A stretch of DNA of 64,000 bases from Mycobacterium sp. Root265 (GCF_001428895.1 NZ_LMJA01000028.1:191972-255971), one strand, 5' to 3'. Positions 26,409 to 32,973 are shown, numbered from the stretch's first letter. The notes: generated by a model not told the origin, from the letters alone. Numbers and translations: made by a program.

Positions 26409-26625
26409 GGGCTGGCGAGCTGGCAGGACGTGTCCTCTCAGGAGGTGAGTAGGGGACCGACCACCGAACGGTGCCGATAAACCGGCTGTGAGCTGCTGAG
26501 AGTGCCGATACTGGCCACTGTGGGGGGAACGTCCTGGGCAGACGGTTCTGAGGGGCTGGCAGGGCGCCTAGGGCGCCAGGAGGTCAACGGGTGAATAGCG
26601 AGCTGACCTGCGGGAATTGCGTCGA

Positions 26626-26656
26626 CTTGACACACACCGTCTCGGGGGTCTAGCTT
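26626..26656 (+). promoter_or_regulatory. Early promoter 1 with overlapping stoperator
   Basis: TTGACA (26627), 18-bp spacer, TAGCTT (26651). The -35 box is embedded in CTTGACACACACC (26626-26638), a one-mismatch stoperator, so repressor would occlude it. Confidence 0.6.
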
Positions 26657-26729
26657 AGTGATTGTTCAACCAGCGTCCCGGAAACGGGGTCGCAGCCACC
26701 GGTGAGAATCCGGTTCCGAGAATCACTCG

Positions 26730-26760
26730 CTTGACACTCGCCGGGCATTCATGCTAGGTT
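26730..26760 (+). promoter_or_regulatory. Early promoter 2 with overlapping stoperator-like site
   Basis: TTGACA (26731), 18-bp spacer, TAGGTT (26755). The -35 box overlaps CTTGACACTCGCC (26730-26742), two mismatches from the consensus. Confidence 0.6.
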
Positions 26761-26866
26761 TTTGTCACAACTTCAAAGCGGGATTCACCGGGTACCAGAT
26801 CGGCGCATAGTCGATCGGCCTAGGGGATAGGGAGAACTAGGGTCTCCCGATCGCCAGCCACCCGAA

Positions 26867-26896
26867 CTTGACTCCCACCACCGAAGCTGATAGAGT
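26867..26896 (+). promoter_or_regulatory. Early promoter 3 with overlapping stoperator (Pleft-like)
   Basis: TTGACT (26868), 17-bp spacer, TAGAGT (26891), with CTTGACTCCCACC (26867-26879) over the -35 box. In L5 and Bxb1 the early lytic promoter at the right genome end is regulated in this way. Confidence 0.7.
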
Positions 26897-26903
26897 GAGA
26901 ATC

Positions 26904-27290
26904 GAACAAAGAGCTTGACGGAAAGCCCCCGAACTGCCAGTCGGGATGTCGCTACCGGACTAAGGTGACTAGACCTTAGGTGCAAGCAATATCAGACCTC
27001 CCCTTGCAGGGGGCATAGTCTTGGGGCCACGATTAGGTCCGACAAAGAGCAAGCGTCGAGCTCGCTGAGAGAGGTCTCTCAGTAAGGCGCTTAGCAATAC
27101 ATAGACGAACACGGTAACCGGGTTAAGCGACACTGACAGTGATCTCCGGGCCGAACGTCATAAAACATATTTCGGGTAGCGATTCGACTTAAGGGTTGAT
27201 TCGGGAACCTAACGGCAGAACCTAAGGGTTGATGCTTATTCGGTGAGGGTTCAATTCCCTCCTGCCCACTATGCCTGAGCTTTGATCTCA
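26904..27290 (+). ncRNA. Structured untranslated leader of the early operon
   Basis: About 390 bases without a good ORF between promoter 3 and the first early gene, dense in inverted repeats: CTAAGGT/ACCTTAG (26960-26979), CCCC/GGGG (27000-27012), CTGAGAGA/TCTCTCAG (27065-27082), CGCTTA/TAAGCG (27088-27129), CACT/AGTG (27131). It ends in a tRNA T-arm-like hairpin. Two copies of AAGGGTTGAT (27191, 27224) flank the last structure. Could be a regulatory RNA or leader. Confidence 0.4.
27214..27268 (+). ncRNA. tRNA-like element 1 (acceptor-like stem plus T arm)
   Basis: T arm GAGGG-TTCAATT-CCCTC (27245-27261) followed at once by CTGCC, which pairs with GGCAG at 27214-27218 to make a continuous 10-bp stack. 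The 26-nt insert holds a small AACC/GGTT hairpin. D and anticodon arms are absent. A longer alternative pairs CGGGTAG (27173) with CTGCCCA; that strand is followed by GATTCGACTT, reminiscent of a tmRNA 5' region. Confidence 0.4.
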
Positions 27291-27292
27291 GG

Positions 27293-27305
27293 CTTGACTC
27301 ACACC
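27293..27305 (-). promoter_or_regulatory. Stoperator variant
   Basis: CTTGACTCACACC on the plus strand, two mismatches from consensus, immediately upstream of the first early gene. Confidence 0.55.
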
Positions 27306-27320
27306 ACGAAGGGACTAGGC

Positions 27321-27626
27321 ATGGACGTGATCAGCAACAAGATGCGAGACGTGCGAGTGACTGAGCGAGTGTCCATCGGCCGCGACTTCATTGCTCCTGA
27401 GCTTTCACCCGTTCGGTTGGTTGACCAGGAGATGGTCAAGGGACTGCGCGGCTGGACCTCCGAAGACAAGGTCACAGATCTGACCGGTGAGCACCTGCCG
27501 AAAGGGTTCGCTGAGCGCCAGCTCGAAGAGTTGACCATCGGTATCGCACCACGACGGGCTGCCGTCAAGCGTTCACCTCGCCGGGTCCGCAAGGGTCCGT
27601 CTGCCCTCAAGCTCGCTGCTCGCTAA
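27321..27626 (+). CDS. Early protein of unknown function
   Basis: 101 residues, first gene of the early operon. ATG at 27321 with AAGGGA upstream. Basic C-terminus (RRAAVKRSPRRVRKGPSALKLAAR) suggests nucleic-acid binding or a host-takeover role, but no domain is recognised. Flanked on both sides by stoperators, so tightly shut in lysogens. Confidence 0.8.
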   Translation: MDVISNKMRDVRVTERVSIGRDFIAPELSPVRLVDQEMVKGLRGWTSEDKVTDLTGEHLPKGFAERQLEELTIGIAPRRAAVKRSPRRVRKGPSALKLAAR

Positions 27627-27639
27627 CTTGACACCCACC
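27627..27639 (-). promoter_or_regulatory. Stoperator, exact consensus
   Basis: CTTGACACCCACC (plus strand) between the first two early genes, with an AGGAG ribosome site directly after it. Confidence 0.85.
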
Positions 27640-27651
27640 AGGAGACTAGAC

Positions 27652-27735
27652 ATGAACGTCCGCAAGGTTTACATCGCCGGTATCGGTTGGGTTGCCTCAC
27701 GAGGCAACAGCGTCTACCGGGTGAGTGGCAAGTGA
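27652..27735 (+). CDS. Very small early ORF (27 residues)
   Basis: ATG preceded by AGGAG; the stop overlaps the GTG of the next gene (GTGA). Sequence begins MNVRKVYIAGIGWVASRG. Too short to assign; supported only by ribosome site and coupling. Confidence 0.5.
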   Translation: MNVRKVYIAGIGWVASRGNSVYRVSGK

Positions 27736-27902
27736 ACGGCCATTACGAGATCACCACACCTGACGGGGTTGTGATCGTGATCGTAGGTATCCACGAAGTC
27801 TTCGACCATGTGTCTGAAGTGTGGCCTGAAGCCGTCATCCACGGCACCTCGATCAACGACGGCAAACAAGAGTTCGCCAAAATCCGCTACTACTCGAACT
27901 AG
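27732..27902 (+). CDS. Small early protein of unknown function
   Basis: 56 residues from a GTG overlapping the upstream stop. Beta-rich (HYEITTPDGVVIVIVGIHEV). No domain recognised. Confidence 0.65.
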   Translation: MNGHYEITTPDGVVIVIVGIHEVFDHVSEVWPEAVIHGTSINDGKQEFAKIRYYSN

Positions 27903-27910
27903 GGATAGCC

Positions 27911-28072
27911 ATGCTCACCATCGCTGCAAGTGATCTCCGTCCGGGAGACATCATCGAAACCACCGCCACGGTCAAGGTCCATGACGTGCGCCGCGACGGT
28001 CGCAAGGTGTGGGTCAACGGTCGCGAATACAGCGACACCACGAGGGTTCGCATCCATGGAAGAAAGTTCTAG
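27911..28072 (+). CDS. Small early protein of unknown function
   Basis: 53 residues (MLTIAASDLRPGDIIETTATV...). AGGGATAG ribosome site. The RPGDII...V.V.DVRRDGRKVWVNG pattern suggests a small beta-barrel (SH3/intein-like fold), often seen in phage DNA-modulating proteins; inference only. The stop lies in the tRNA-like element region. Confidence 0.7.
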   Translation: MLTIAASDLRPGDIIETTATVKVHDVRRDGRKVWVNGREYSDTTRVRIHGRKF

Positions 28073-28083
28073 GCATCTCGACG

Positions 28084-28127
28084 GCTCCGGTAGGCGTGGT
28101 TTGAGGGTTCGAATCCCTCTCGGAGCA
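28084..28127 (+). ncRNA. tRNA-like element 2 (complete acceptor stem plus T arm only)
   Basis: Seven-bp acceptor GCTCCGG (28084-28090) / TCGGAGC (28120-28126, one G-U), 12-nt connector, then T arm GAGGG-TTCGAAT-CCCTC (28103-28119) and an A in the discriminator position. It is a 44-nt tRNA lacking D and anticodon arms. The T loop has the universal TTCGAAT. It lies between two early genes, just before a stoperator. Confidence 0.55.
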
Positions 28128-28135
28128 CTCATCAA

Positions 28136-28148
28136 CTTGACACCCACC
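28136..28148 (-). promoter_or_regulatory. Stoperator, exact consensus
   Basis: CTTGACACCCACC on the plus strand, 9 bases after tRNA-like element 2 and just before the next early gene. Confidence 0.85.
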
Positions 28149-28160
28149 GAAGGGATAGCT

Positions 28161-28919
28161 ATGGCTACCGAACGTATGGTCATCTGGCAAGGCAAGAGTG
28201 AGCTCGACGGGTCCGACATCATCGTGCTGGCCACGGGTGTGCCGAAGGCATCGAAGCGCGTCAGCAAGGCACGGTCCTCGGCGAACGTCAAGACCGGCAA
28301 CATGATTCAGATCCACATCGTGGTCGACGGCATCCTGCCGCTGGAAGCGTTGAAGCAGGGTCTCGATCAAGCTGTGTGCGGTATCTGCCCGCATCGTGGC
28401 AAGGCATCGGGTGGCACCAACGCGTGCTACGTGAACCTAGGCAAGGGTCAGAACAGCATGATGCGCTCTCACCTGACACGAGGCTCCGCACCCTTCCGGG
28501 TTGAAGCATTCGCCGGCCAAAAGGTGCGGTTCGGCGCCTACGGCGACCCGGCCGCAGTGCCCTTCGAGGTGTGGTCCCAGATCCAAGCTGTCGCTGACAG
28601 CACAACGGGTTACACACATCAGTGGCGCATCGCTGACCCTAGGTTTGCTGAGATCTGCATGGCATCGGCTGACTCGGTCGAAGATCGCCGTGAGGCACGG
28701 CTCAAGGGTTACCGGACCTTCCGTGTCCGCACCAAGGCATCGGCACGTCTCAAGGGTGAGGTTGTCTGCCCAGCGAGCAAGGAGGCCGGTTACAAGACCG
28801 TCTGCGCCACCTGCATGGCTTGCGGAGGTACCGACACCGGTCGGGCACAAGACATCACCATCATCGCTCACGGCCCGACGGCGAAGCGCTTCGCTCCGCT
28901 CTCGCTCACTGTCATCTAG
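28161..28919 (+). CDS. Cys-rich early protein of unknown function
   Basis: 252 residues, one of the larger early genes. Conserved-looking Cys clusters: CGICPHRG near residue 75 and CPASKEAGYKTVCATCMACGG near residue 220, compatible with one or two zinc or iron-sulfur sites. Repeated Lys/Arg-rich stretches suggest nucleic-acid contact. Family common in L5-type phages at this place, function unknown. Confidence 0.85.
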   Translation: MATERMVIWQGKSELDGSDIIVLATGVPKASKRVSKARSSANVKTGNMIQIHIVVDGILPLEALKQGLDQAVCGICPHRGKASGGTNACYVNLGKGQNSMMRSHLTRGSAPFRVEAFAGQKVRFGAYGDPAAVPFEVWSQIQAVADSTTGYTHQWRIADPRFAEICMASADSVEDRREARLKGYRTFRVRTKASARLKGEVVCPASKEAGYKTVCATCMACGGTDTGRAQDITIIAHGPTAKRFAPLSLTVI

Positions 28920-28929
28920 GAGGCAAGGC

Positions 28930-29055
28930 ATGTACGACGCCGACGACTACTACCAGCGTGAGTACTTCGAGATCGAACTCAACAGCGGGGCACGGCTTTC
29001 CGTGAACCGTAACGGCCGGTGCGAAGACGCGCCGTGCTGCGGCTGCTGCAGCTAA
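28930..29055 (+). CDS. Small protein with terminal Cys cluster
   Basis: 41 residues. Starts MYDADDYYQREYFEIEL and ends CEDAPCCGCCS, with five Cys within 11 residues. AGGAGG ribosome site precedes it. Perhaps a small metal-binding peptide; unknown. Confidence 0.7.
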   Translation: MYDADDYYQREYFEIELNSGARLSVNRNGRCEDAPCCGCCS

Positions 29056-29066
29056 GGAGACAAGAC

Positions 29067-29450
29067 ATGCCCGAACCGACCATCGTCACCGGATACGACG
29101 CCATCGACGCGCTGGCGTACTACCGACTAGGTAAGGATGCCGAGGTCATCCGTGAGCACGACTGCGGTATAGACATCGACAACGCTGCGCGGTTCTATGA
29201 CCGCGAGCGAGAGACAGACATCGAGCAAGTCATGTGGCAGACGCTGCTGTACAGCGATCTCCGCAAGCTCGAAGGTACCGGCTACACCATCGAAGATCTG
29301 TTCACCGCCAAGGTGATTCAGGGACCACAGTTCGGCAACACCGACTCCCAGTTGGTGGAGTTCTCCATCCATGAAGACATCTTCGACGGTGAGTCACGAG
29401 GTACTCACTTCGAGTTCTACTACGGCGACAACTACATGGGAGACGAATAG
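29067..29450 (+). CDS. Early protein of unknown function
   Basis: 127 residues, strongly acidic (pI low by eye: many D/E), no Cys cluster or membrane segment. Good AAGGAG site. Acidic early phage proteins can mimic DNA, but nothing here proves that. Confidence 0.75.
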   Translation: MPEPTIVTGYDAIDALAYYRLGKDAEVIREHDCGIDIDNAARFYDRERETDIEQVMWQTLLYSDLRKLEGTGYTIEDLFTAKVIQGPQFGNTDSQLVEFSIHEDIFDGESRGTHFEFYYGDNYMGDE

Positions 29451-29452
29451 AT

Positions 29453-29695
29453 ATGACCACCACCGAGACTCGCAAGCTGTCCGCCATCGCCGCTGAGATC
29501 AACGAGGTGTGGCCGAAGGTGTACTTCGCTGCGCTGCCGTACCTGGAAGCGATGAGCGAGCTGACCAGCATCACCGACAGCTACTACCAGGACAGCGCCG
29601 AAGACATCGTCCGTCGCTTCGTGCTGAACGCCGCCACCTGGCGCGGCGAGGATGCACGCCGGATCAAGGCAGAACTGAAAGGCATGTACCGATGA
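29453..29695 (+). CDS. Small early protein of unknown function
   Basis: 80 residues, helical, starts MTTTETRKLSAIAAEINEVW; 4-base overlap with the next gene (ATGA). No domain recognised. Confidence 0.72.
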   Translation: MTTTETRKLSAIAAEINEVWPKVYFAALPYLEAMSELTSITDSYYQDSAEDIVRRFVLNAATWRGEDARRIKAELKGMYR

Positions 29696-29991
29696 GCAAT
29701 CCCCCGAATGACTGCTACCGCAAGAGCTTCAATCCTGAGGCTGACCGCGTGCTCACCGCTGACGGTGTGCGGATCACGCAAGGTATGCGGGTCTGGACGA
29801 ACAACCTCGACCACGGCACGGTCGACCTGAGTCGTGCTGAGTACGAATGGCACGGCCCAGAGGGCCGCTACGTCCTGTGGTTCGACGTGAACGTAGACAC
29901 CACCTACAAAGGCGCGGCTGTCTCGCAGCGCGACTACCTGAGCCACGATCGCGTAGCTGTGAACCACCCATTCACCGGAAGGAAGGCGTGA
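29692..29991 (+). CDS. Small early protein of unknown function
   Basis: 99 residues (MSNPPNDCYRKSFNPEADRV...). Beta-rich middle with GVRITQGMRVWTNNLDHGTVDLS, an SH3-like barrel pattern. Coupled to its upstream neighbour. Confidence 0.72.
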   Translation: MSNPPNDCYRKSFNPEADRVLTADGVRITQGMRVWTNNLDHGTVDLSRAEYEWHGPEGRYVLWFDVNVDTTYKGAAVSQRDYLSHDRVAVNHPFTGRKA

Positions 29992-29992
29992 C

Positions 29993-30241
29993 ATGCCCGT
30001 CAAAACCGCTCGACTCCTGACCAACTCGGCTACCTATGCGACGGCTCTCAAGCCGGGTGATCACATCATCTTCGAAGGTGTGGCACAGCAGGTAGATTCG
30101 GTCACCTACGCCCCGGTCACGTCGGAGGTGGTGTTCTCGACCATCGCACGAGGCTCCAACGGCTCGACCGTCAAGGGGACACATCGTGTCTCTGCTCACG
30201 AGAGCTTCCGCAAGATCGAGATCGCGGACGTGGTCCGGTGA
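29993..30241 (+). CDS. Small early protein of unknown function
   Basis: 82 residues; LKPGDHIIFEGVAQQVDSVTYA again suggests a small beta-barrel like those of its neighbours. ATG with GGAAGG upstream; its stop overlaps the next GTG. Confidence 0.72.
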   Translation: MPVKTARLLTNSATYATALKPGDHIIFEGVAQQVDSVTYAPVTSEVVFSTIARGSNGSTVKGTHRVSAHESFRKIEIADVVR

Positions 30242-30396
30242 AGAAGGTAACGACCGTCACCGTGTACATCGACGGTGCCCGAGAGGGCAACCTCGACACT
30301 CCGCTGTTCCACCTGCAGCTCAAGGAGTTGATCGACGGGTTCCTACCCTCTGACGGCATCACCATGATCAGCGCCATCGAAGAGAGTGAGGTCTGA
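30238..30396 (+). CDS. Small early protein of unknown function
   Basis: 52 residues from a GTG overlapping the previous stop (GTGA); its own stop overlaps the following ATG. Begins MKKVTTVTVYIDGAREGNL. No domain recognised. Confidence 0.65.
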   Translation: MKKVTTVTVYIDGAREGNLDTPLFHLQLKELIDGFLPSDGITMISAIEESEV

Positions 30397-30761
30397 TGCG
30401 AGTCTTCGTGTACGTCAACCTGCACCAGACACGCCGGAACGGCGACACCTGGTACTCGGTACAAGCCTTGGAAGGAGACTTCAAGGGGCGTGTGCGCCAC
30501 CACAGCGGGCACGTCCTGCTCGGAGGTGTGAAAGGTGTGGTTCGGCCGGCTGGCCGTCAGCGTGTGCTCACCGAGGGCAGGAAGAACGTCCATGCAGGCA
30601 TGGTGGGCGAGCTGATCTCGCTACTGCCTCAAGACTTCACAGGCTCGAAGATCACGTACAACCCCTACAAGTACAGCAGCTTCGTTCACTTCGTGACCGA
30701 GGCACCGTTCGTAGGCGCTGACCGCGTCTACCTCTCGGACGCTGGCGTCCGCGCAGCTTGA
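30396..30761 (+). CDS. Early protein of unknown function
   Basis: 121 residues, basic (RVRHHSGHVLLGGVKGVVRPAGRQRV), beta-rich start MRVFVYVNLHQTRRNGDTW. Followed by a stoperator. Possibly nucleic-acid binding from charge alone. Confidence 0.75.
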   Translation: MRVFVYVNLHQTRRNGDTWYSVQALEGDFKGRVRHHSGHVLLGGVKGVVRPAGRQRVLTEGRKNVHAGMVGELISLLPQDFTGSKITYNPYKYSSFVHFVTEAPFVGADRVYLSDAGVRAA

Positions 30762-30769
30762 CACACACC
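30757..30769 (-). promoter_or_regulatory. Stoperator, one mismatch
   Basis: CTTGACACACACC (plus strand), overlapping the end of the upstream gene and lying before the next small gene. Confidence 0.75.
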
Positions 30770-30788
30770 ACCTAACGAAGGGCAAGAC

Positions 30789-30983
30789 ATGAGCCGACTA
30801 GACATCGAGGGCCGCGTCTATCTCTCTGAGAAGACCGGTCCCGAATACGAGGTGCCATGCCAGTGGTTCGCCAAATGTGAGAACCCGGCGAACGGCCTTC
30901 GCTCCCATCCGATACTCACCCAGGTTCCGACCTGCCAACGGTGCGACGACAAGATCGCACGGATCAACGGAGAAGCCGGATGA
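30789..30983 (+). CDS. Small zinc-finger-like protein
   Basis: 64 residues with CQWFAKC ... CQRCDD: two Cys pairs spaced as in a treble-clef or rubredoxin-like zinc site. AAGGGCAAG upstream. Function unknown; DNA or protein binding is likely. Confidence 0.75.
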   Translation: MSRLDIEGRVYLSEKTGPEYEVPCQWFAKCENPANGLRSHPILTQVPTCQRCDDKIARINGEAG

Positions 30984-31111
30984 TCACTGCCGCAGATCTC
31001 AAGGCAAGGCGTGAAGAGATTGACCTCAAGGAGAGTCGAATGCCCTTCCGAGCTGCCAACGTTCGTCCACGACGACCGATGACCCCGTACACCCACTCTC
31101 GACCTCGCTAG
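30980..31111 (+). CDS. Small basic early protein
   Basis: 43 residues (MITAADLKARREEIDLKESR...), Arg/Pro-rich C-terminus. ATG overlaps the previous stop. Unknown. Confidence 0.6.
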   Translation: MITAADLKARREEIDLKESRMPFRAANVRPRRPMTPYTHSRPR

Positions 31112-31119
31112 GAGATCTC

Positions 31120-31377
31120 ATGCACAAGGCACCAGGGTATGCAATGGCCGCTGTCATGGCGGTGTGGTCGTTCGGCGCCACGATGGCGCTGGGCGAGCTG
31201 TACGTCGCTACCGCAGAGGCTCGAAGCCAAGTCGTGACGGTCGACGGTGTCGACTACCCGGTGTGCTCCGAAGAGGACTGCTCCGATCAGGTTGGGCAAG
31301 TAGGTGTCTGGATCTCTCCCCGAACTGGGGAGCACTGGCTGTCGCTCGGTGAGCACAGCATTCACATCGAGAGGTGA
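31120..31377 (+). CDS. Small membrane-anchored protein
   Basis: 85 residues. One hydrophobic N-terminal segment (MAAVMAVWSFGATMALGELYV) followed by a short domain with a Cys pair (YPVCSEEDCSD) likely outside the membrane. AGGAG site. May act at the envelope. Confidence 0.7.
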   Translation: MHKAPGYAMAAVMAVWSFGATMALGELYVATAEARSQVVTVDGVDYPVCSEEDCSDQVGQVGVWISPRTGEHWLSLGEHSIHIER

Positions 31378-31382
31378 AGTCC

Positions 31383-31511
31383 ATGAACGAACGTCTACAG
31401 GCGCGGCTGGAACTGCGCCGCTCGAATGCTGCTGTGCGGCACAAGAACAAGGCACGAGCCTTGAAGCGCCCCGGCAAGGGGAATCGTCACAACTGGAAGA
31501 AGGATTCATAA
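31383..31511 (+). CDS. Small basic early protein
   Basis: 42 residues, very Arg/Lys-rich (MNERLQARLELRRSNAAVRH...), likely RNA or DNA binding. Its last base starts the next gene's ATG. Unknown. Confidence 0.6.
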   Translation: MNERLQARLELRRSNAAVRHKNKARALKRPGKGNRHNWKKDS

Positions 31512-31726
31512 TGCTCCGCAATCTGTTCGCTGCCCTGATCACCGCTGGCGCGGTGCTCGCTCCCACCTCTCTGATCGTCGCTCCGGTGACTCAGGCGGCG
31601 CCCTGCCGCGTGATCCCCGCTCCGGGCTGTGATTCCACCATCCAGCCCAACGATCCGATGAAGCCCAAGGAGGCGAAGCAAGGCAAGAAGAGCCCGCGTT
31701 CTGCGGGCAACCCGTCGGCTCGATAG
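31511..31726 (+). CDS. Small secreted protein
   Basis: 71 residues with a classical Sec signal peptide (LFAALITAGAVLAPTSLIVA, cleavage probably near TQAAP). The mature part is about 40 residues with two Cys (PCRVIPAPGCDS) and a Lys-rich end. AAGAAGGA site upstream. A phage-encoded exported peptide; role unknown. Confidence 0.7.
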   Translation: MLRNLFAALITAGAVLAPTSLIVAPVTQAAPCRVIPAPGCDSTIQPNDPMKPKEAKQGKKSPRSAGNPSAR

Positions 31727-31732
31727 CCGACA

Positions 31733-31812
31733 GCCCTAACGGTTGCCGGATGGTTCTCCACTGAAAGAGGTGGAGCCGTCGCGGTGGCGCGTTCGATTCG
31801 CGCCGGGGCGCT
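31733..31812 (+). ncRNA. tRNA-like element 3 (lacks D arm)
   Basis: GCCCT (31733) pairs with GGGGC (31805-31809). Next an anticodon-like arm CTCCAC/GTGGAG (31756-31775) whose 8-nt loop contains TGAAAG, as in tRNA-Phe. Last a T arm GCGCG-TTCGATT-CGCGC (31787-31803). It fills the 117-base gap between the secreted protein gene and the SprT-like gene. Too degenerate for a working tRNA. Confidence 0.4.
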
Positions 31813-31843
31813 ATCAGATTCCCAACGACACAAGGAGATTCCG

Positions 31844-32311
31844 ATGACCGCCATGATGACCCGCACCGAGCACATGACGATGGCACAGGCCAGGGGAGAG
31901 GCTCGAGCGTTGCTCGCCGAGCATGGGCTCGTGGGATGGACCCTGGTCTTCGACAACGCGAAGAAGCGTGCAGGCCAGTGCAACTACCGAGCCAAGACCG
32001 TATCGCTGTCGCGGTACCTGATGGCGACTCGCTCGGCTGACGAGACTCGGATGACCCTCACCCACGAGGTCGCCCACGCTCTCACTCCCGGCCACCACCA
32101 CGACGCGGTGTGGCAGCGCAAGCATCGCGAGCTGGGTGGCAACGGACACCGTTGCTTCCAGATGGAAGGCGTGGATCCCAAGGCTCCGTGGATTGGCACC
32201 TGCAGCAAGGGAACCGAGCACGCCCGCTACCGCGCTCCGAAGTCGCTCACCGGCTGGTCCTGCAAGTGCAACAACTCGGCGAAGCATCCGCTCACCTGGG
32301 CTCGACGGTGA
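31844..32311 (+). CDS. SprT-like metalloprotease
   Basis: 155 residues. SprT/Spartan-type zincin: YRAKTVSLSRYLMA, then THEVAHALTPGHHHDAVW with HExxH and a downstream His, and C-terminal Cys (CSKGTEHARYRAPKSLTGWSCKCN) forming a zinc ribbon. Cellular relatives cut DNA-protein crosslinks. The start is set by AAGGAG at 31831. Confidence 0.88.
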   Translation: MTAMMTRTEHMTMAQARGEARALLAEHGLVGWTLVFDNAKKRAGQCNYRAKTVSLSRYLMATRSADETRMTLTHEVAHALTPGHHHDAVWQRKHRELGGNGHRCFQMEGVDPKAPWIGTCSKGTEHARYRAPKSLTGWSCKCNNSAKHPLTWARR

Positions 32312-32430
32312 CGATCAAGGCGAAGTGCAAGCACTGCTCATGGAAGGCGAAGTCGCAAGGCTCCGTGTTCCTCTACGTCGCGATGCACGCGCACCGCGAT
32401 GCCACCGGCCACAAGGTCAAGCTCAAATAG
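32308..32430 (+). CDS. Small zinc-finger-like protein
   Basis: 40 residues from a GTG overlapping the SprT-like stop. CKHC...H...H pattern (KAKCKHCSWK ... MHAHRDATGHK) suggests one zinc finger. Tight coupling to the SprT-like gene hints at joint action. Confidence 0.65.
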   Translation: MTIKAKCKHCSWKAKSQGSVFLYVAMHAHRDATGHKVKLK

Positions 32431-32438
32431 GAGATGTG

Positions 32439-32603
32439 ATGGACGAGACGATGTACGTGGTCGTGGACTACGACGGACAGAAGTTCCCCTACCTCGCTGA
32501 GGGTTTCAATGACGCGCTGCAGAAGCACAGCGATGCGACCGATGCGATGCACGAGGTCGAAGGCATCTTCGGCTACGGCAGCACCCGCGTGGGGTTGATC
32601 TGA
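32439..32603 (+). CDS. Small early protein of unknown function
   Basis: 54 residues (MDETMYVVVDYDGQKFPYLAE...). GGAGATG upstream; stop overlaps next ATG (TGATG). No domain. Confidence 0.68.
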   Translation: MDETMYVVVDYDGQKFPYLAEGFNDALQKHSDATDAMHEVEGIFGYGSTRVGLI

Positions 32604-32758
32604 TGGACCCCGACGAGGCACTGCAGATGCTGCTGGCACTCGCCACCAGCGACCTCAAGGAGTTCGGCGATGAGGTACACGAGATGGCCAACCTGGCTCT
32701 CGCCCTTGACGGCTGGCTCCGTAACGGAGGATTCCTCCCGAAGGCGTGGCAGCGATGA
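32603..32758 (+). CDS. Small early protein of unknown function
   Basis: 51 residues, helical (ALQMLLALATSDLKEFGDEV). Coupled on both sides by 1-4 base overlaps. Confidence 0.65.
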   Translation: MDPDEALQMLLALATSDLKEFGDEVHEMANLALALDGWLRNGGFLPKAWQR

Positions 32759-32973
32759 ACATCGAAGACATCGCGAAACTGCAGGCGGCTCTGGAGCGTT
32801 GGGACGCGATCATCGAGACGAGGGATCGATTCATCGCGAAGAACGATGACCCGAAGAACTTCCAGCCGCTGTGCGGCTGGGAGGACTACGACGAAGCTCT
32901 GACCGACTTCAAATCTGACCTCGTCGACGCAGGCGAGCAACTGGCACAAGCAATCAAGGAGATCCTCGGATGA
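32755..32973 (+). CDS. Small early protein of unknown function
   Basis: 72 residues, acidic helix-rich (MNIEDIAKLQAALERWDAII). ATG overlaps the previous stop; the in-frame upstream extension is not used. Confidence 0.68.
   Translation: MNIEDIAKLQAALERWDAIIETRDRFIAKNDDPKNFQPLCGWEDYDEALTDFKSDLVDAGEQLAQAIKEILG

Noticed and set aside
25819-26635. Open frames of 60-90 residues on both strands in the cos/right-end region
   Set aside because: They lack ribosome sites, overlap hairpins and repeats, and have unnatural composition (Arg/Ser/His/Cys-rich); treated as non-coding.
27020-27270. Full tmRNA in the early leader
   Set aside because: Although 5'-like and T-arm-like pieces exist, I found no tag reading frame or matching full acceptor stem, so it is only raised as a weak alternative.
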